Assembly: GCA_964030475.1 (NCBI GenBank)
Contig: CAXIPT010000002.1
Coordinates: 17,403,893-17,467,892, forward strand
Length of the DNA: 64,000 bases
Reading direction: 5' to 3'
Origin: Tethya wilhelma
Taxonomy: Eukaryota; Porifera; Demospongiae; Tethyida; Tethyidae
The notes beneath the pieces are model-generated. The model saw nothing but the letters and a program-made list of their open reading frames with translations. It did no database searches and was not told the origin of the DNA. A program made the position numbers and the translations under genes. This document shows positions 1 through 11,452 of this stretch, piece by piece (position 1 is the stretch's first letter; each line of letters opens with the position of its first letter).

Positions 1-156
1 AGGAGCTCCGTTCTTCTGGCTACAGATTATGGTGTGTATTAAAGTAGCGGATACAAAATTAATTAGAATAGACTAGACTGACTGACTACAACATAACATG
101 TGTGTTTATTACTATTATACTTTATTATTTTGTACAGAATAAAATTAATAGCTTAC

Positions 157-1760
157 AAGGCGGGGTTGCAGAACGCTTTCTCTTTGAGCCCACTGAAGTT
201 GATCCGTTATTGTCTGACTCTGAGTCTTGCATACCGACTGCCCTGTTTAGTTCACCTGCTATTTCCCTTAATCCCTCCATTGGTAAACCAAGTGAGATTG
301 GGGACTGAGGAGAGGAAGGGATGGATGATGAAATGCTGGCCCTGGCTCTAAGTGGACCATTAGAAGGTTCATTTAGTTTTCTTGGTAGAGTGTGATCAGA
401 TTCTCCCTTTAGAGAGTAAAATGTAATGTGATAGCATAAATTGATACATTATTACTCTTCGGTGGCTTACCATGTCAACGTGTTCACTGTCCTTGTAAAC
501 ACATTCATCATCAACAAACACCTCTAGAATCTCATGACTTCGGAAAAATTCAGATGCATCAGAGATTCTTTCAAGGATTTGTTCGATTATGAGGTGATGT
601 ACTCGCCAAACTATAATCAGTGAGCCAGCAATGACAGTATCCAAGAGTGCTGAGAGAGGAGGCAATTGGAATTTGTCAGCTAGGTATCTCCAAAGGTCAT
701 CGATATACTTCAGCGTCTTGTTTCTGATCTTTGTGTTTAATTTGAGACGGAGCTTTTTAAAAAATGCCGCATCATAAGTTTTGTCAAGTGGTTCATCAGG
801 ATCAGCTTCCTCCTCTGTCTCACACTTTGAGATATAATCTGCAAGCTTAGTTGTTGCAAGAAATGCCTCAAGTTTTAAGTCATAATCTTTAACCATAGCC
901 TCCAAAGAAAATTGATTTGATTCACTAGTACCAAATTCTGGGCCAATACTTTCTAGAGGAGGATTATAATGTAAATGGGTGATCAATTGATGCCTTTGCA
1001 AAGCAACAAAGATGTCCATAGGATCTTTAAATTTGGACTCATCGAAGGGAGTGGAAAACAATGATGCTGAGGCAAACAAGGAGGAAAGATGACGATACAA
1101 GGAATTCAGCTCAGTATTCATTTCAATCAGCTTTTTCGACATTCTTGATAACATTGCTGTAAAATCTGTTCTTAGTTTATCTTCACTTCTCTCGACAACA
1201 AGTGGTCCAGATGACATTCCTGAAATTACAATAATAATTTATTTGATGAATTACTGTGCAGTAACAGTATGTATAGGCTTAATTTAATAACGTGACACTG
1301 AACCTTGAGAGAAAACTGGACTTGTGGGAGAACTTAGTGATGAAGTTATCGAGGCATTAGGAGAGAGTGGATTACTTGATACAGTGGTTATTGAAGAGCT
1401 GAGACTGTGACACTCCTTACCTATATAAATAAAATAGATTATCTATGCCCAAACACATGACTATTGTGGAAATAATCAGTTAAACTCTTACTGTAAATTA
1501 TCACTGACAGAAACAGAAAGTAATTTGTTGGCAGTAGATACAGCACCAACTTACTTGCAATTGTTGGACAGTATTCTTTCCCTAATTTTGATCCTAGCTT
1601 TGCAGTATCAGGCAGTGCCTTCAAAGCCTCTACTAGTGCAGCCCAAGTGGGAGCAGGATCAACTCTCTTCAACCACATACTCAGCATTTCACGGAGCCTT
1701 TCCTTCACTTGCTGACTGTCTGCTTTAAGGTTAGAGGTTTTTGAGTGGGCGGGGATCACA
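157..1760 (-). CDS. Death domain + unnamed module gene, 3' end beyond window
   Basis: Four exons are readable on the minus strand: about 1555-1760, 1304-1420, 471-1219 and 157-406. The first holds the C-terminal half of a Death domain (a run like REMLSMWLKRVDPAPTW followed by LVEALKAL). The second is a Ser/Pro-rich linker (NPLSP). The third is the ~245-residue unnamed module, with the signature LPPLSALLDTVIAGSLIIVW and, later, VFVDDECVYKD. The fourth is Ser-rich and basic (SSIPSSPQSPISLG, GSKRKR). All junctions are phase-consistent GT..AG introns, and a donor at 157 shows that the gene continues left of the window. The first half of the Death domain should lie upstream of 1760 but I could not place it. 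Death domains form homotypic contacts in apoptosis and immune signalling; the module's role is unknown. The linker and module closely match those of the CARD gene at 14925-19262, so the two are paralogues with different N-terminal death folds. Confidence 0.75.
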
Positions 1761-1769
1761 CTAAAACAG

Positions 1770-2393
1770 TAATGATATTCATAGGCTCATAGAAACTTGT
1801 GATACTATCTCAAAGCCGAGAGGATTTGGTCTCAAAATGGCTGATTATTGCTCAAAAGGGTCAAAGGTCAAATTTAGTTGCTCTCTAAAATGGATTTTTC
1901 TGCCATTGCCACTCACTCACAAGGAACAACAACCAGGCGGCTTGAAAGACAACAGATGAACGAAAAAATGTACGTTGAGAAAAAGCAAAAAACTGCTCAT
2001 CAAGTCTGTAGAAGGCTTTTTATACTATGTATACACTTTTCACAACCACATTCTCTCACAAAATGCATAACAGGTAAACAGGAAAACTGAGTCCCACCCA
2101 GTCAAAAACTAAACATGATATTCAAGACACACAAACACCCTACAAGCTCACATACCTCACTGCCTCTCTCTCCTCTCCACCAGGGAAGAAAAATGGACTT
2201 TATACAGCCCTGTCAAATTCAACTTTTCCTGTACAGACTCACTTTGAGCTCACCTAGGTGGCAGAGGGGTCAAAGGTCAGAGGTCAAAAGTCAATCTCAC
2301 TCAACACACGCTTGGTTGGACACGCCCACCAAGCTTCGAAGTCACAGCTAGCACACACTCTCCGCTAGCCATCCTGCAAATTTGCTGCACATT
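1770..2393. other. Intergenic stretch, no gene seen
   Basis: I see no convincing coding exon. The first half of the neighbouring Death domain is expected here, but no phase-compatible exon with a donor was found. The stretch may hold the promoter or 5' leader of the leftmost gene. Confidence 0.3.
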
Positions 2394-2394
2394 N

Positions 2395-2485
2395 CTGTTA
2401 GGCCAGCTCCTGCTTCAATTAGCCGTTTCATTAGATCACATGATCCATTCATTGCAGCAAAGTGTACACCCCTCCATTCACTCTC
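2395..2485 (-). pseudogene. Orphan ankyrin exon ending at a single N
   Basis: An acceptor (TATAG) at 2486 opens an ankyrin-repeat exon reading GVHFAAMNGSCDLMKRL and then IEAGAGLT. It runs into an N at 2394 and has no partner exon on either side. It closely matches the ankyrin exon at about 17600-17700 of the CARD-module gene (GVHFAAREGSCELLKQL). It is best explained as a duplicated fragment, or as the edge of a contig joined at the N. Confidence 0.6.
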
Positions 2486-2599
2486 CTATACACACAATAA
2501 GCACCATGCATCGAGTGCCCCCCACTTAAGGGTCATGCAACTATAATGTACTGTGGCTGTCACTAATATAATTGTACCTACAGCTGGTCCACTGCACGT

Positions 2600-3406
2600 G
2601 TATATCATGAGAGGCTTAATTTTCCATCCAGTTTCTCAATAGACCTTATCCCATTCTGACTCTAGTCTTACCATCACTTCTTTATCTCCTCTTGCTACAA
2701 ACCACCATATGGATTTACCATGCTCTTTGTACTTTCTCTTCACTGAAATTTCAGATTGATCAATTGTTATTAGCTACATTCATCACAAAGAGACTTTGGG
2801 TTTGGTTAGGGTCATACAAATTAGAACCGAGAAACTTCTTCACCAGATCTCGTCTCTGTACACAATTTTCAAGGAACTCTCAAAGATTGGTAAGAGTTTT
2901 ATCTTCTGCTTTTAGAAAGCCTTTCTCTTCCATGGCTTCAAGTACTTTCAAAGCATGCATGTACGAATCATCACCATCTCCTCTGAAATGATCAGCGTGT
3001 ACTTTGAGATGCTTTGTCGTCATTTCTTGGATCAACTCTTCAACCTGCTCATTACTCAGTTCATTCAACACAGAGCATAATCTCCTCCGAAATACAAAAT
3101 TAGGAATGGACTTTTCTGCTTCAAAGCTCTTCTTGGCTATCATGTAGTTTTTGACTGGGTCTAGCAGGTCCTTGTTTGGGCAAGCTTCTTCTACTACAAT
3201 GGTCACAAAGAGAGGGCAGTTTGATAGTACTCTTGGGATTGCCTCAGCCATGTGTACCACTCAACAAGATGATTGGGGTCATTCTTGTCAGGAAGCAGAG
3301 CCCTGAAGAGAAAATTTGCTGCTTTTAAGTTTCTGCAGCTTGATTGGTCTTGGATTTGTCTGAGATATGTTTTTACTTCTTCTTCTGATTTGACAGCAGA
3401 ATCCAT
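2600..3406 (-). pseudogene. DED-like gene, frameshifted and internally deleted
   Basis: Starts as MDSAVKSEEEVKTYL. It changes frame near 3250-3200, then reads a death-effector-like helical domain (RRRLCSVLNELSNEQVEEL; ending GFLKAED..LREFLENCVQRRDLVKKF), where the RDL pattern near the end is typical of DEDs. After about 2800 it jumps straight into the second half of the unnamed W-rich domain of the gene at 25502-26377 (KRKYKEHGKSIWWFVARGDK), with an in-frame stop before ETGWKI. The DNA down to about 2600 matches 26120-26300. It therefore carries at least one frameshift, a deletion and a stop. It is a decayed or badly assembled inverted paralogue of the 25.5-kb gene, but it keeps DED sequence that the other copy has lost. 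Confidence 0.6.
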
Positions 3407-3663
3407 CTTGAGGCCCGCCCCCCTTGCACATAATTATCATGCAGTAGTATTCATGTTCTACCACATCCTTTTCTATGAATTAATTCACACACACTCACAA
3501 ACACACAGCATTTTGACATTTGTCATATTCATATTCTCCATACACCATCTCACTCATTGTTCATAACTATGTGCACAAATGTTGCGCTTGCTCAGGCTCT
3601 CCCTAGTGTCCTGCATTTTTCTCTAATAATATATTAGACAAAGAAAACATTACTAGTTTGCAT

Positions 3664-3918
3664 TCAATTAGCTGCTTCAACAGTTTGTAGCATCATTGTA
3701 TTGAAATCAGTCTCAAATTGTTTATAGTTATGACTGAGAACAGTTCTGGTATCACGCTTTTCCTGCATGTTCAAAATAACACAAAGGGATATTACATTAA
3801 TTACTACAGGGGAAAAACTCATCCCAAACTATTATACCTCCTCCTTAAGATATTCCTGTAGTTGTCTCAGTATTGGATCTTGATCTGTTAACATTTCCCT
3901 AGGTGGTGTAGCACCCTC
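3664..3918 (-). CDS. Two 3'-terminal exons of a truncated unknown gene
   Basis: Exon 3838-3918 (EGATPPREMLTDQD, then LRQLQEYLKEE) and exon 3664-3762 (KRDTRTVLSHNYKQFETDF, then MMLQTVEAAN and stop) have good GT..AG borders and matching phase. The peptide is polar and helical. The upstream exons are missing, because an (AC)n tract and a 23-N gap follow. The last exon has a near-identical second copy at 11286-11384, so at least two paralogues existed. No function can be assigned. Confidence 0.5.
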
Positions 3919-3956
3919 CTAAATATTAACATAATTTATGACACAAGTCACTCAGG

Positions 3957-4012
<56 letters not shown>

Positions 4013-4035
4013 NNNNNNNNNNNNNNNNNNNNNNN
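3957..4035. repeat. (AC)n microsatellite followed by a 23-N assembly gap
   Basis: About 56 bases of pure AC dinucleotide, then 23 Ns at 4013-4035. Sequence resumes in the middle of a transposon end, so the two sides are not shown to be contiguous. Confidence 0.95.
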
Positions 4036-4255
4036 TTCAATCCAGAACAACTATTAGAAGCTTTCTTTTTGCTGCTACAAGGCTTTAGAGAGCGTTCGAT
4101 CTAGCGAGCGCGTGCTACTGCTCGATTTAATGAATGGGAGGGGCTAAAATTAGCTAATTAAGTGGGTGTGGTTTCCGGTTGTGCAAACTTTCCGGCGCGC
4201 TTCGCGCGCACCATTTTTATTGCTCCCCCTTTTCTAAAATCCTGGCTACGCCCCT
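4036..4255 (+). mobile_element. Right end of a CAGKGGCGTAGCC-type DNA transposon
   Basis: About 220 bp nearly identical (about two differences) to 5372-5588. It ends in the inverted terminal sequence CCTGGCTACGCCCCTG. The next five bases, CTTCC, recur at 19258-19262 immediately before a left end of the same family. The left part is lost in the gap. Confidence 0.8.
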
Positions 4256-4398
4256 GCTTCCTGCTCGTTTTCTTGAGTAATCAAGTCATTTGTAAAGGCT
4301 CTTAGAGAAACTGCTTCAATATTATCCTTCAATACAATCACAAGGGATAAAAACCTTTTCTGCAGAGCTTGGTATTCGAGAGACGTAGTAGCCATCAT
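4256..4398 (-). CDS. N-terminal half of a CARD-domain exon, cut by a transposon
   Basis: Opens MMATTSLEYQALQKRFLSLV and continues through NIEAVSLRAFTNDLITQENEQEA, the amphipathic-helix pattern of the first half of a CARD. The frame then runs into the transposon end at 4255. Joined at the CTTCC duplication, it continues in frame into the CARD second half at 19028-19262. I take the two as one first exon of the CARD-module-ankyrin gene, separated by the insertion plus misassembly or rearrangement. In place, it lies just downstream of the stop of the gene at 4684-9309, on the same strand. Confidence 0.6.
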
Positions 4399-4683
4399 AG
4401 ATAGTACTATGTAGCCATTTATGCATCAGCTCCCACGTCTATGAATCAGCCACGCCCATCCATCATGCAAGCACCGCCCAAGCCTAGCCAAATTGATATC
4501 CAAGGCAATTGTCACGCCCCCTTTTAAACCTAGATTCTGAGGAGGGGTGGCCCTGGTACATACAACACATTCAGTACTCACTCACGCACTCACAAAATTA
4601 ATTGATCATTAGGAGAGCTTTGAATAATTATTTGTATTCAAGGTGAAAGAGGAAGTGTGATTGTTGGTAACTATGGTAAGTTT

Positions 4684-7600
4684 CTAGTCTCGTGGATACT
4701 TGTTAGTCTTGTCTTCTTCAAAAGAGAAATCCCTGAAGACTTCAACACCATGTACAGTAACAGATTTTAGAAGTGCCTGTACTTGTTGCATGAGTCCCTG
4801 GCAGATAAAAACATTATAACTGATGTTGCTAATAATAATTATTTTTTTATAGTAATGTTACCTCAGAAATAGATGTACTAGATGCTGTTTCAGTTTGAGC
4901 TTCTGGTCTTGATGTCTCATCTTCAGGATCGACTGAACTTCCAAGTGGCTATATACAGTGATAGAAATACACAAACTTATAATGATTGTAGTCTACATGT
5001 GAGGGACAATTCATTCACACACCCTCTTCATTCGTTCTTCCACTAGCATCTTCACAGTGTCAACATGACCTCTGTTGGCTGCAACCATTTCAGCCGTCAG
5101 TCCTTCCTGTATGTACATGTACTGGTCATGGCATCAGTACAGTTTGATAAATTAAAATTCAAACCTTGTTTTTTAATTCAGTGTTTGAATTAACTTTGAT
5201 GAGTGATCAGTGGCGTAGCCAGGGGGGTGCTAAAGGTGCATTTGCACCCCCTTTTTTTGTCTCGCGAAATTTACGTGTAGGTTATAAAATGCGCTATTTT
5301 TTAGCTTGTAATACTTTTTGTGCACTTACTTAGTAGCAACACGTAAAGTAGTCATCTTTGGCCAGAATTCAATCCAGAACAACTATTAGAAGCTTTCTTT
5401 TTGCTGCTACAAGGCTTTAGAGAGCGTTCGATCTAGCGAGCGCGTGCTACTGCTCGATTTAATGAATGGGAGGGGCTAAAATTAGCTAATTAAGTGGGTG
5501 TGGTTTCCGGTCGTGCAAAATTTCCGGCGCGCTTCGCGCGCACCATTTTTATTGCTCCCCCTTTTCTAAAATCCTGGCTACGCCCCTGGTGATGAGGCAA
5601 TTTCAGTGTAACCTCTGAAACATGCTACATGAAGAGCTATCTCATTTGTTTCCTGTAAAGGGAGAAATTAGTGACTATAAAATATGCAGCCGACTTCTAT
5701 GGTGAATTGAAAATGTGACAGGCATCCATACTTCCATTATCAAGTTTGGGTCAGCCCCTTTTGCAATGATCAGTTCATCAACCACCTCCTTATGCCCATT
5801 ATTAGTAGCAGCCATTAAAGCAGTCCACCCTCTCCCCCTTTGTGAGCGTGCCTGGGGATGAGGCTTGTGTGTGTGTGTGTGTGTGTGTGTGTGGTTTGTT
5901 GTTTACATACTATATACTATAAAACCATAGAACAGACAAACAAGTACAACTTTATCATACGTACGGTAGTACGTATAGTAGGAATGGGCCAACTGTCCCA
6001 TAGACACAATACAAAATGTTTATGCTCATAAACTTTCAGAGAATGACAGCTAAGCCTTCAGACATGGATTAAAGCCTCCCTTGGATAGTTTTCTAAGTGC
6101 ATGCATCAACAAAACTCACAGAAACTTTCTACAGCACTCTGGAGAGAGCGCTGGCGGGAAGCCAGAACAGTGCAATTTTGTTTTCTTCTTCCTTCCTTCC
6201 TTCCTAACTGACAAACTTGAACGCGATTTCCAGACAAACAAAAGGCATTCAGCCAGCTTTAACTGTACAGTGCAACTTGACTTCATCCGAACTACGTCCT
6301 TTTATACTCGTTTGATGCCTAAAAGCTATATAACAAACAAAATCTAGGCATTTTAAAAACTCTGATATAAAATACTGTACTTGCATGTAGCCATCTTGAT
6401 GTAGGTAAAGGTCGTCAACAGACCACGTGGTTTGCATGCATATAATGCGCATGCGCATCCAGTGTACTTCAAAGCAGTAGCTCATGCTTTTTAAAGAGAC
6501 TGACCAGTCTCTGATAGCTTATACTCCATTGCAGTTGAGCACCTTAGTGTTGGAAAAAGTGAACAAACAAGTATAGTAAAAAATTTCATAAAAATTAGCA
6601 GTGTAGGAATGGGCAGTGCTGCAAAAAGAAAGGAAACAAGGCTGGGACTTTAAATTTCGGCACATGACTACTTCATTTTCAAAGTTTTCCAAGCTCATAT
6701 AGGTTGCCTGTATACCTTCTAATCTATTTATGACTTAATTGGAATCAGAATTTTAATCATGATTTTATAATTATTATAATAATATCAATGGACAATCATG
6801 TATATACATGTAGCATTGTTTGAACCATATCAATACATAAGGAATCGAAAATGAAAATGAAGTAGTCATGTGCCGAAATTTAAAGTCCCAGCCTTGTTTC
6901 CTTTCTTTTTGCAGCACTGCCCATTCCTACACTGCTAATTTTTATGAAATTTTTTACTATACTTGTCAAATTAAAACCATCAATTATATTATACCTTTGC
7001 CTGGTGGTTCAAATTTGCTCCCTTCTCACGGAGAATCTTCACCATCTCCACCAGACCTTTACTGCTAGCTCGAATGATGGGTGTCCAGCCATTCTATATG
7101 CATGCATACGTGTACATATTTGCTTTACAGTAACTGTTATCATAATAATTATTATGCATACATGTACCTCTTCCTCATTGTTCACATTCGCTCCACTCTT
7201 AATTAACAGTTTAGCAATATTATCATGCCCCTCGTATAGAGCCCAAGTGAGAGCAGATGACTTATCCTGGAAAAGTATCAGCCAGCTTAAGTTTACTTCA
7301 GACTTAAGAGTATAAGTGATTTCCTTACATTTGTTAATGAATTCACGTTAGCATTGTGATTAAGAAGTAGTTTCACTATCTCCAGATGTCCTTTTTTACT
7401 GGCTATGATAAGAGGTGTCCAATTATTTATCTGGAAAAATAAATGCACTTAACTATTGTGGTATTATTGTGCATATCATGGACTGGTCCTTAACCTTCAT
7501 TGTTGTTTGTGGTTAATTCCTAGTGTATGACATCATTACAATTTTATTAATGTTCTGTTTTTGCATTAGTTGTTGCAACGTTCAAAGTAGCATTAAAGTG

Positions 7601-9309
7601 ATTCAGTAAAAATCCTTCCATAAACATTTGTGTTGCTACAACTATAATACACTTGATGTGCATACATAAATAATTACCCTAGATTCCAAATTAACATTAG
7701 CATCATGATCAATGAGAAGCTTCAAGATTTCCAGGTTTCCATTTTCAGCAGCCCACATTGCCGGTGTCCAGTGATACTACATATAATGAGAAGTAACTAC
7801 CTTGGGAATTGTATTATACATTAAAATACCTTATCAGACTCCCTCATATCTGGATCTACATCTTTTGCTTCTAAGAACAGCTTTACTGCTTCAAGGCTAT
7901 TATATCTAGAGGCACTCACAAGATCCTAAAACACATGAAAAACACATGATACATTAGAAATATTATACAGTCTTGTTTTCTACCATAATTTACCAGAAAC
8001 TTGCTCTGTAGCCACAAACTAAGTTGCATGATTGGCTGTGAAACAATATCCCTAATACTCTGCTGGGGTGGTTCTTCTGATTCCTCCAAAGCTGGCTGTT
8101 CCTCCCTCTTGATATCTGTCTCCACTGTTGATTCACTTTCATCTCCTGATAGTTGTATTGGGATATCTCCAGACCTTGCAATATAGATGCATTCATCTTC
8201 AATCATCACCCATTGGACATTGTATTGCTCAAAAATTGCAATGGCATCAGCACTTTCAGCATATTCTTGAACTTCAGACGACTTGGATGCTCGTATAAGC
8301 CACACAACTATGATGCACTTGCGATAAATACCATCAAATACTGCATCCTTATCAGGAAGCCCGAATCCTCTTAGATCTTTCCAGAGTTGACCAATAATAT
8401 CTAATGCTTTGTCAGTAGTACCACCTAGATTTGCTTTCAATTGCTTGAGATATCTAGCACCATGACGATTATGTTTCTTCTTCACAATGGGTATATTCAG
8501 ACGTTTCTGCTCATCAATGAACTGAGCAATCGTAAGAACTGCTGAACGAGCAGACATTATGTCTCTGTGCTCTTCAAGTTGACTGTTTACTTCAGTATTA
8601 TCAGGCATATAATTTTGGGCAATAAATTTCAATGGATAAAAACCGAACCAAATATCTATTGAATTATTTTTTTGTAATGTTTGAACTACTTGTATGATTT
8701 GTGTGCAACTTGCAATGTCACTATCCTTGAAAAGCTCACTAATGCACCAAATTACGTCTTGAATGCTATCCTTAATAGTACCATTTTCGATGATTGTGTC
8801 AAGCTGCAACATTACATTTCTGGCCAATAGAGTCAAACTCATCCTCAATTTAAGGTCCATTTTGTACTTCAAATTATCAGTGCCAGTAGGCTCTAGAAAA
8901 TTGGATACATTTACAAATTTATAGGCTAATCATCTTAAACTATTTTCATAGAAGCCCACCTCTAGTAGGCTCCATAGTTGCAAGAGTCAAAGGATTATTA
9001 ATCTTGGCAGCAATTCCATTCTGGCCAATTCTTTCAAGAGCTTCCTTCAAAGAACTCCATGTAGGATTCAAAACCCTACCTTCTGCTCTTAGCCAAGCAG
9101 CAGCTAGGTCGGCTGGAAGGTCATTCATTCTCTTAACGTCGTGATCATCTAGTCCTAAAGCACCTCCCAGTCGCCTTAAGTGAGTATCATCCAGAGGACG
9201 AAGTAACTCACTCACATTGAAAACAGCTGCATATGCATCAAAGCAGAACGATCAGTGTTAATTAACTATAGATCTATCTAAAGCATGTTTACTTACATAA
9301 ATCATCCAT
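4684..9309 (-). CDS. Death domain-unnamed module-ankyrin repeat protein
   Basis: This gene is readable from end to end. Exon 1 (9297-9309) gives MDDL. Exon 2 (8960-9226) is a Death domain (SELLRPLDDTHLRRLGGAL ... WLRAEGRVLNPTWSSLKEAL). Exon 3 (7994-8892) is the ~220-residue module (LPDKDAVFDGIYRKCIIVVW; VMIEDECIYIA). Ankyrin exons of about 33 residues follow: 7830-7925, 7678-7776, 7328-7432, 7166-7266, ~7004-7092, 5732-5851, 5165-5652 and 5023-5106. Two acidic/Ser exons (4862-4949, 4684-4801) end in KTNKYPRD and stop. The checked junctions are GT..AG and in phase. Such a protein would be a cytosolic death-fold adaptor/scaffold (inference). The exon at 5165-5652 is interrupted by a 381-bp MITE. 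Without it the exon is an intact ankyrin repeat, so this allele may be damaged unless the insert is removed from the RNA. The closest relative in the window is the gene at 26701-30407. Confidence 0.85.
5208..5588. mobile_element. Complete 381-bp MITE inside an ankyrin exon
   Basis: The terminal inverted repeats are CAGTGGCGTAGCCAGG at the left and CCTGGCTACGCCCCTG at the right. They are flanked by a 5-bp target-site duplication, GTGAT (5203-5207 and 5589-5593). Removing the element and one duplicate restores an open ankyrin reading frame on the minus strand (TEIASSLIKVNSN). The left 82 bp match the element at 19263 and the right 217 bp match 4036-4255. It has no coding capacity. Confidence 0.92.
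5868..5893 (+). repeat. (GT)n microsatellite beside a splice acceptor
   Basis: A short GT run in the intron just upstream, on the minus strand, of the ankyrin exon that starts at 5851. Confidence 0.9.
6446..6457. promoter_or_regulatory. NRF-1-type palindrome TGCGCATGCGCA in an intron
   Basis: A perfect 12-base match to the NRF-1 consensus (YGCGCAYGCGCR), close to a CACGTG hexamer (6424-6429). It sits in the long intron between ankyrin exons. It could mark an internal or relic promoter, or arise by chance; the motif match is the only evidence. Confidence 0.3.
6568..6965. repeat. Foldback element with ~113-bp near-perfect arms
   Basis: The arms 6568-6680 and 6853-6965 are inverted copies with no difference that I could see, around a 172-base AT-rich loop. 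It lies in an intron of the 4684-9309 gene, so the pre-mRNA could form a long hairpin. It shares motifs (AGGAATGG, AAAAAGAA) with the foldback at 61812-62078. Confidence 0.88.
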
Positions 9310-9569
9310 ACTACTCTTAGTTGAGACAACAAAGAGATCTCGAGACTCTATATACTCGATCTGCACACAGCACAGCAGATCTAGCATGTACTTTAATAAT
9401 TGTTAATGAAATTGATTAGCCACTCCTATTGTCAGACTGTTGTGTATTTCAGATCACGTATCTATAGCAGAAATATAATACTATACAGTGACTCCATGAC
9501 TACATGAAGAGAATAGAAATTGCAACTCCATCGTCATACTGGTCTATATGAACTATCTCTTCAACTGAT

Positions 9570-10020
9570 TTGTATGCTTTGGCTTGTTTAAAATTTGTTG
9601 TCTACAATGCTGTGCTGTCTCTTCTCCCTTGTGATGCCAGCTCCCACATTCTCTGCTCATTGCTCAAATACTCCATTTCAGCTTGCTATATAGCTCAATA
9701 TAGTTTACATGCTGAGTATTAGATTATATGTTAAATTATCACATATACATTACATGGGAAAAGTCAAGTGCTTGATCTTCATTTTGAGTTGGTTCAACAG
9801 TCATAAATGACAATTACAGTGAATAAGGGGATCAGGTAAATTGAATATCTTACTTCTGGAGTGCTAGCGCTTTCATCTTGATATTAACTACATATATAAG
9901 ATTCAATCTCTGATTTGTCAATTAACTGGTGATTTATTGCAGGTTGATCTGAGAGGGCAGTTGTTCGGTCTACATCGACTAATGGACTCTCTGCTTTGTC
10001 AGCAGATGATTCAATCAGTA
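9570..10020 (-). pseudogene. 3'-end remnant of another ankyrin-type gene
   Basis: A likely terminal exon at about 9602-9687 reads EMEYLSNEQRMWELASQGRR, then DSTAL and stop. Upstream acidic/Ser-rich pieces follow (TVEPTQNEDQALDF near 9760-9795; ESSADKAESPLVDVDRT near 9945-10015), of the kind that closes the ankyrin genes here. Some borders lack good splice signals and there is no ankyrin exon in frame. I read it as the tail of a decayed copy whose middle is the debris at 10290-10930. Confidence 0.35.
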
Positions 10021-10289
10021 TAATGGTTAAACTTAATAATAGAGTCGGGACACATGTACACTAACAAAGTACACAATACTAGCTGTCTAGTATGGTTTTA
10101 GTGCAACATGCAATCACTTAGAGGGTTATTAATAAGTTTTTGAAGTAACTTGTTATAATGTATATATACAACTTTTATTACCCTAAAAAATTAGCACATC
10201 CAGCAAACTGAGTGTAGGCAAAGCAAACTGAGGGGTCTGACTAGCAACTATGCCTGACTAGTAGTACTCACTCACAGATGTTACTTAAA

Positions 10290-10930
10290 CATAAGCTGTG
10301 CCATTGTTTACACATTACCACCAAAATGGCATCCAACAAGAGATAGATAATGCAACCATAATAATTATTATTCATAAACACAGTTCAAATTCACTCCCCT
10401 CGAGCTCTCATGGAGAAACTCCACCATCTGTTTCTCCACCAGACCTTTATTTAGTTATATCCTGTTTACAACCAACACAACCATCAATACTACACTAGCT
10501 ACAATCCAGTGAATCCACCCCAATTAAGTCCCTGTATCTGATCACCATGCAGATATATAGATTCCACCAGAAGCTCTACAACTAAGGAAGGTACCACTCA
10601 CTATACCTCAATGTACAGGCAGACCAAAACTTGGTTTCTATACCTTTAATTTGTTTGTTTGTCCACATCTGCACTGTGGTGGAGAAGTAGCTCTACTATA
10701 TCAATCCAGGTGTCCTCTCTGGCTGGCTATGATAAGTGATGTCTGCTGCTGGTTGTCCTGATGGATGTAAACAAGTAATTATTAATTAAACTTGTTTTTC
10801 AATCTCAAGTTTTGGATTAGTTTTTTTTTTTATTATTATTATTATTTTTTTTTTCATGTGTGATACCTTGCCAGGCCTAATGCTAATGTCAGCTGCTCCT
10901 CATTCTATGTTTAACAATCCTAAATTATTT
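10290..10930 (-). pseudogene. Decayed ankyrin exons duplicated from the 28-kb region
   Basis: The sequence follows 28000-28800 piece by piece, introns included: the exon with a CTCCACCAGACCTTTATT core, the intronic CTCTACAACTAAGGAAGG, and the exon containing CAGGTGTCCTCTCTGGCTGG. Indels and stops break every ankyrin frame. It is a non-functional segmental copy of part of the gene at 26701-30407. Confidence 0.65.
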
Positions 10931-11064
10931 TGCCATTAATTCTCACAAGTTCACATTATATAGGAGCCTAATCATATTATAATTTTCTCTAAAAATTTAT
11001 AAGCACAAACAGTTAGCCCATTCTAACTACAGCTAACATACTACATACTGTGCTAGGAGTCCAT

Positions 11065-11108
11065 AACTCATCAGGGAGGAGGTCGGTTATGGACTCCTGA
11101 CCGTATGT
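11065..11108. repeat. Short hairpin, 13-bp stem
   Basis: AGGAGTCCATAAC pairs with GTTATGGACTCCT across an 18-base loop. No function is evident. Confidence 0.6.
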
Positions 11109-11285
11109 ATGATATTACAATACTGTTGTCACAATAATTATGTAGTGATAATCATATATTATGTGTTCCCCTTAACATTTTATACACCTAGGTATGTATA
11201 CCTATTATATCACTATGACTGGTGCCCTACATACTATCTTTCTTGAATCACAGGTGAATAATCATTATAGAACTAACACATGTAT

Positions 11286-11384
11286 TCAATTGGTTGCTTC
11301 TACAGTTCGTAACATCATTGTATTGAAATCAGTGTCAAATTGTTTACAATTATGACTGAGAACAATCCTGGAATCACGCTTTTC
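11286..11384 (-). CDS. Orphan terminal exon, paralogue of 3664-3762
   Basis: An acceptor GGACAG opens KRDSRIVLSHNCKQFDTDF, then MMLRTVEATN and stop, about 85% identical at protein level to the exon at 3664-3762. The upstream exons are not present; a MITE begins at about 11453. It is probably the 3' end of a gene broken by insertion or assembly. Confidence 0.5.
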   Translation of the reverse strand, partial: EKRDSRIVLSHNCKQFDTDFNTMMLRTVEATN

Positions 11385-11452
11385 CTGTCCAAAAAAACAG
11401 AAGAATGTTATTATTAAATTTTTATTATAGGAAATTCACACACATAAAGTAG

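Noticed and set aside
1525..1728. Plus-strand frame opposite the Death domain exon
   Set aside because: Shadow of the minus-strand Death domain exon.
11065..11108. Hairpin with CTGATGAG on the minus strand, considered as a hammerhead ribozyme
   Set aside because: The CTGATGA core is present, but no GAAA element or three-stem arrangement surrounds it; it is a plain hairpin.
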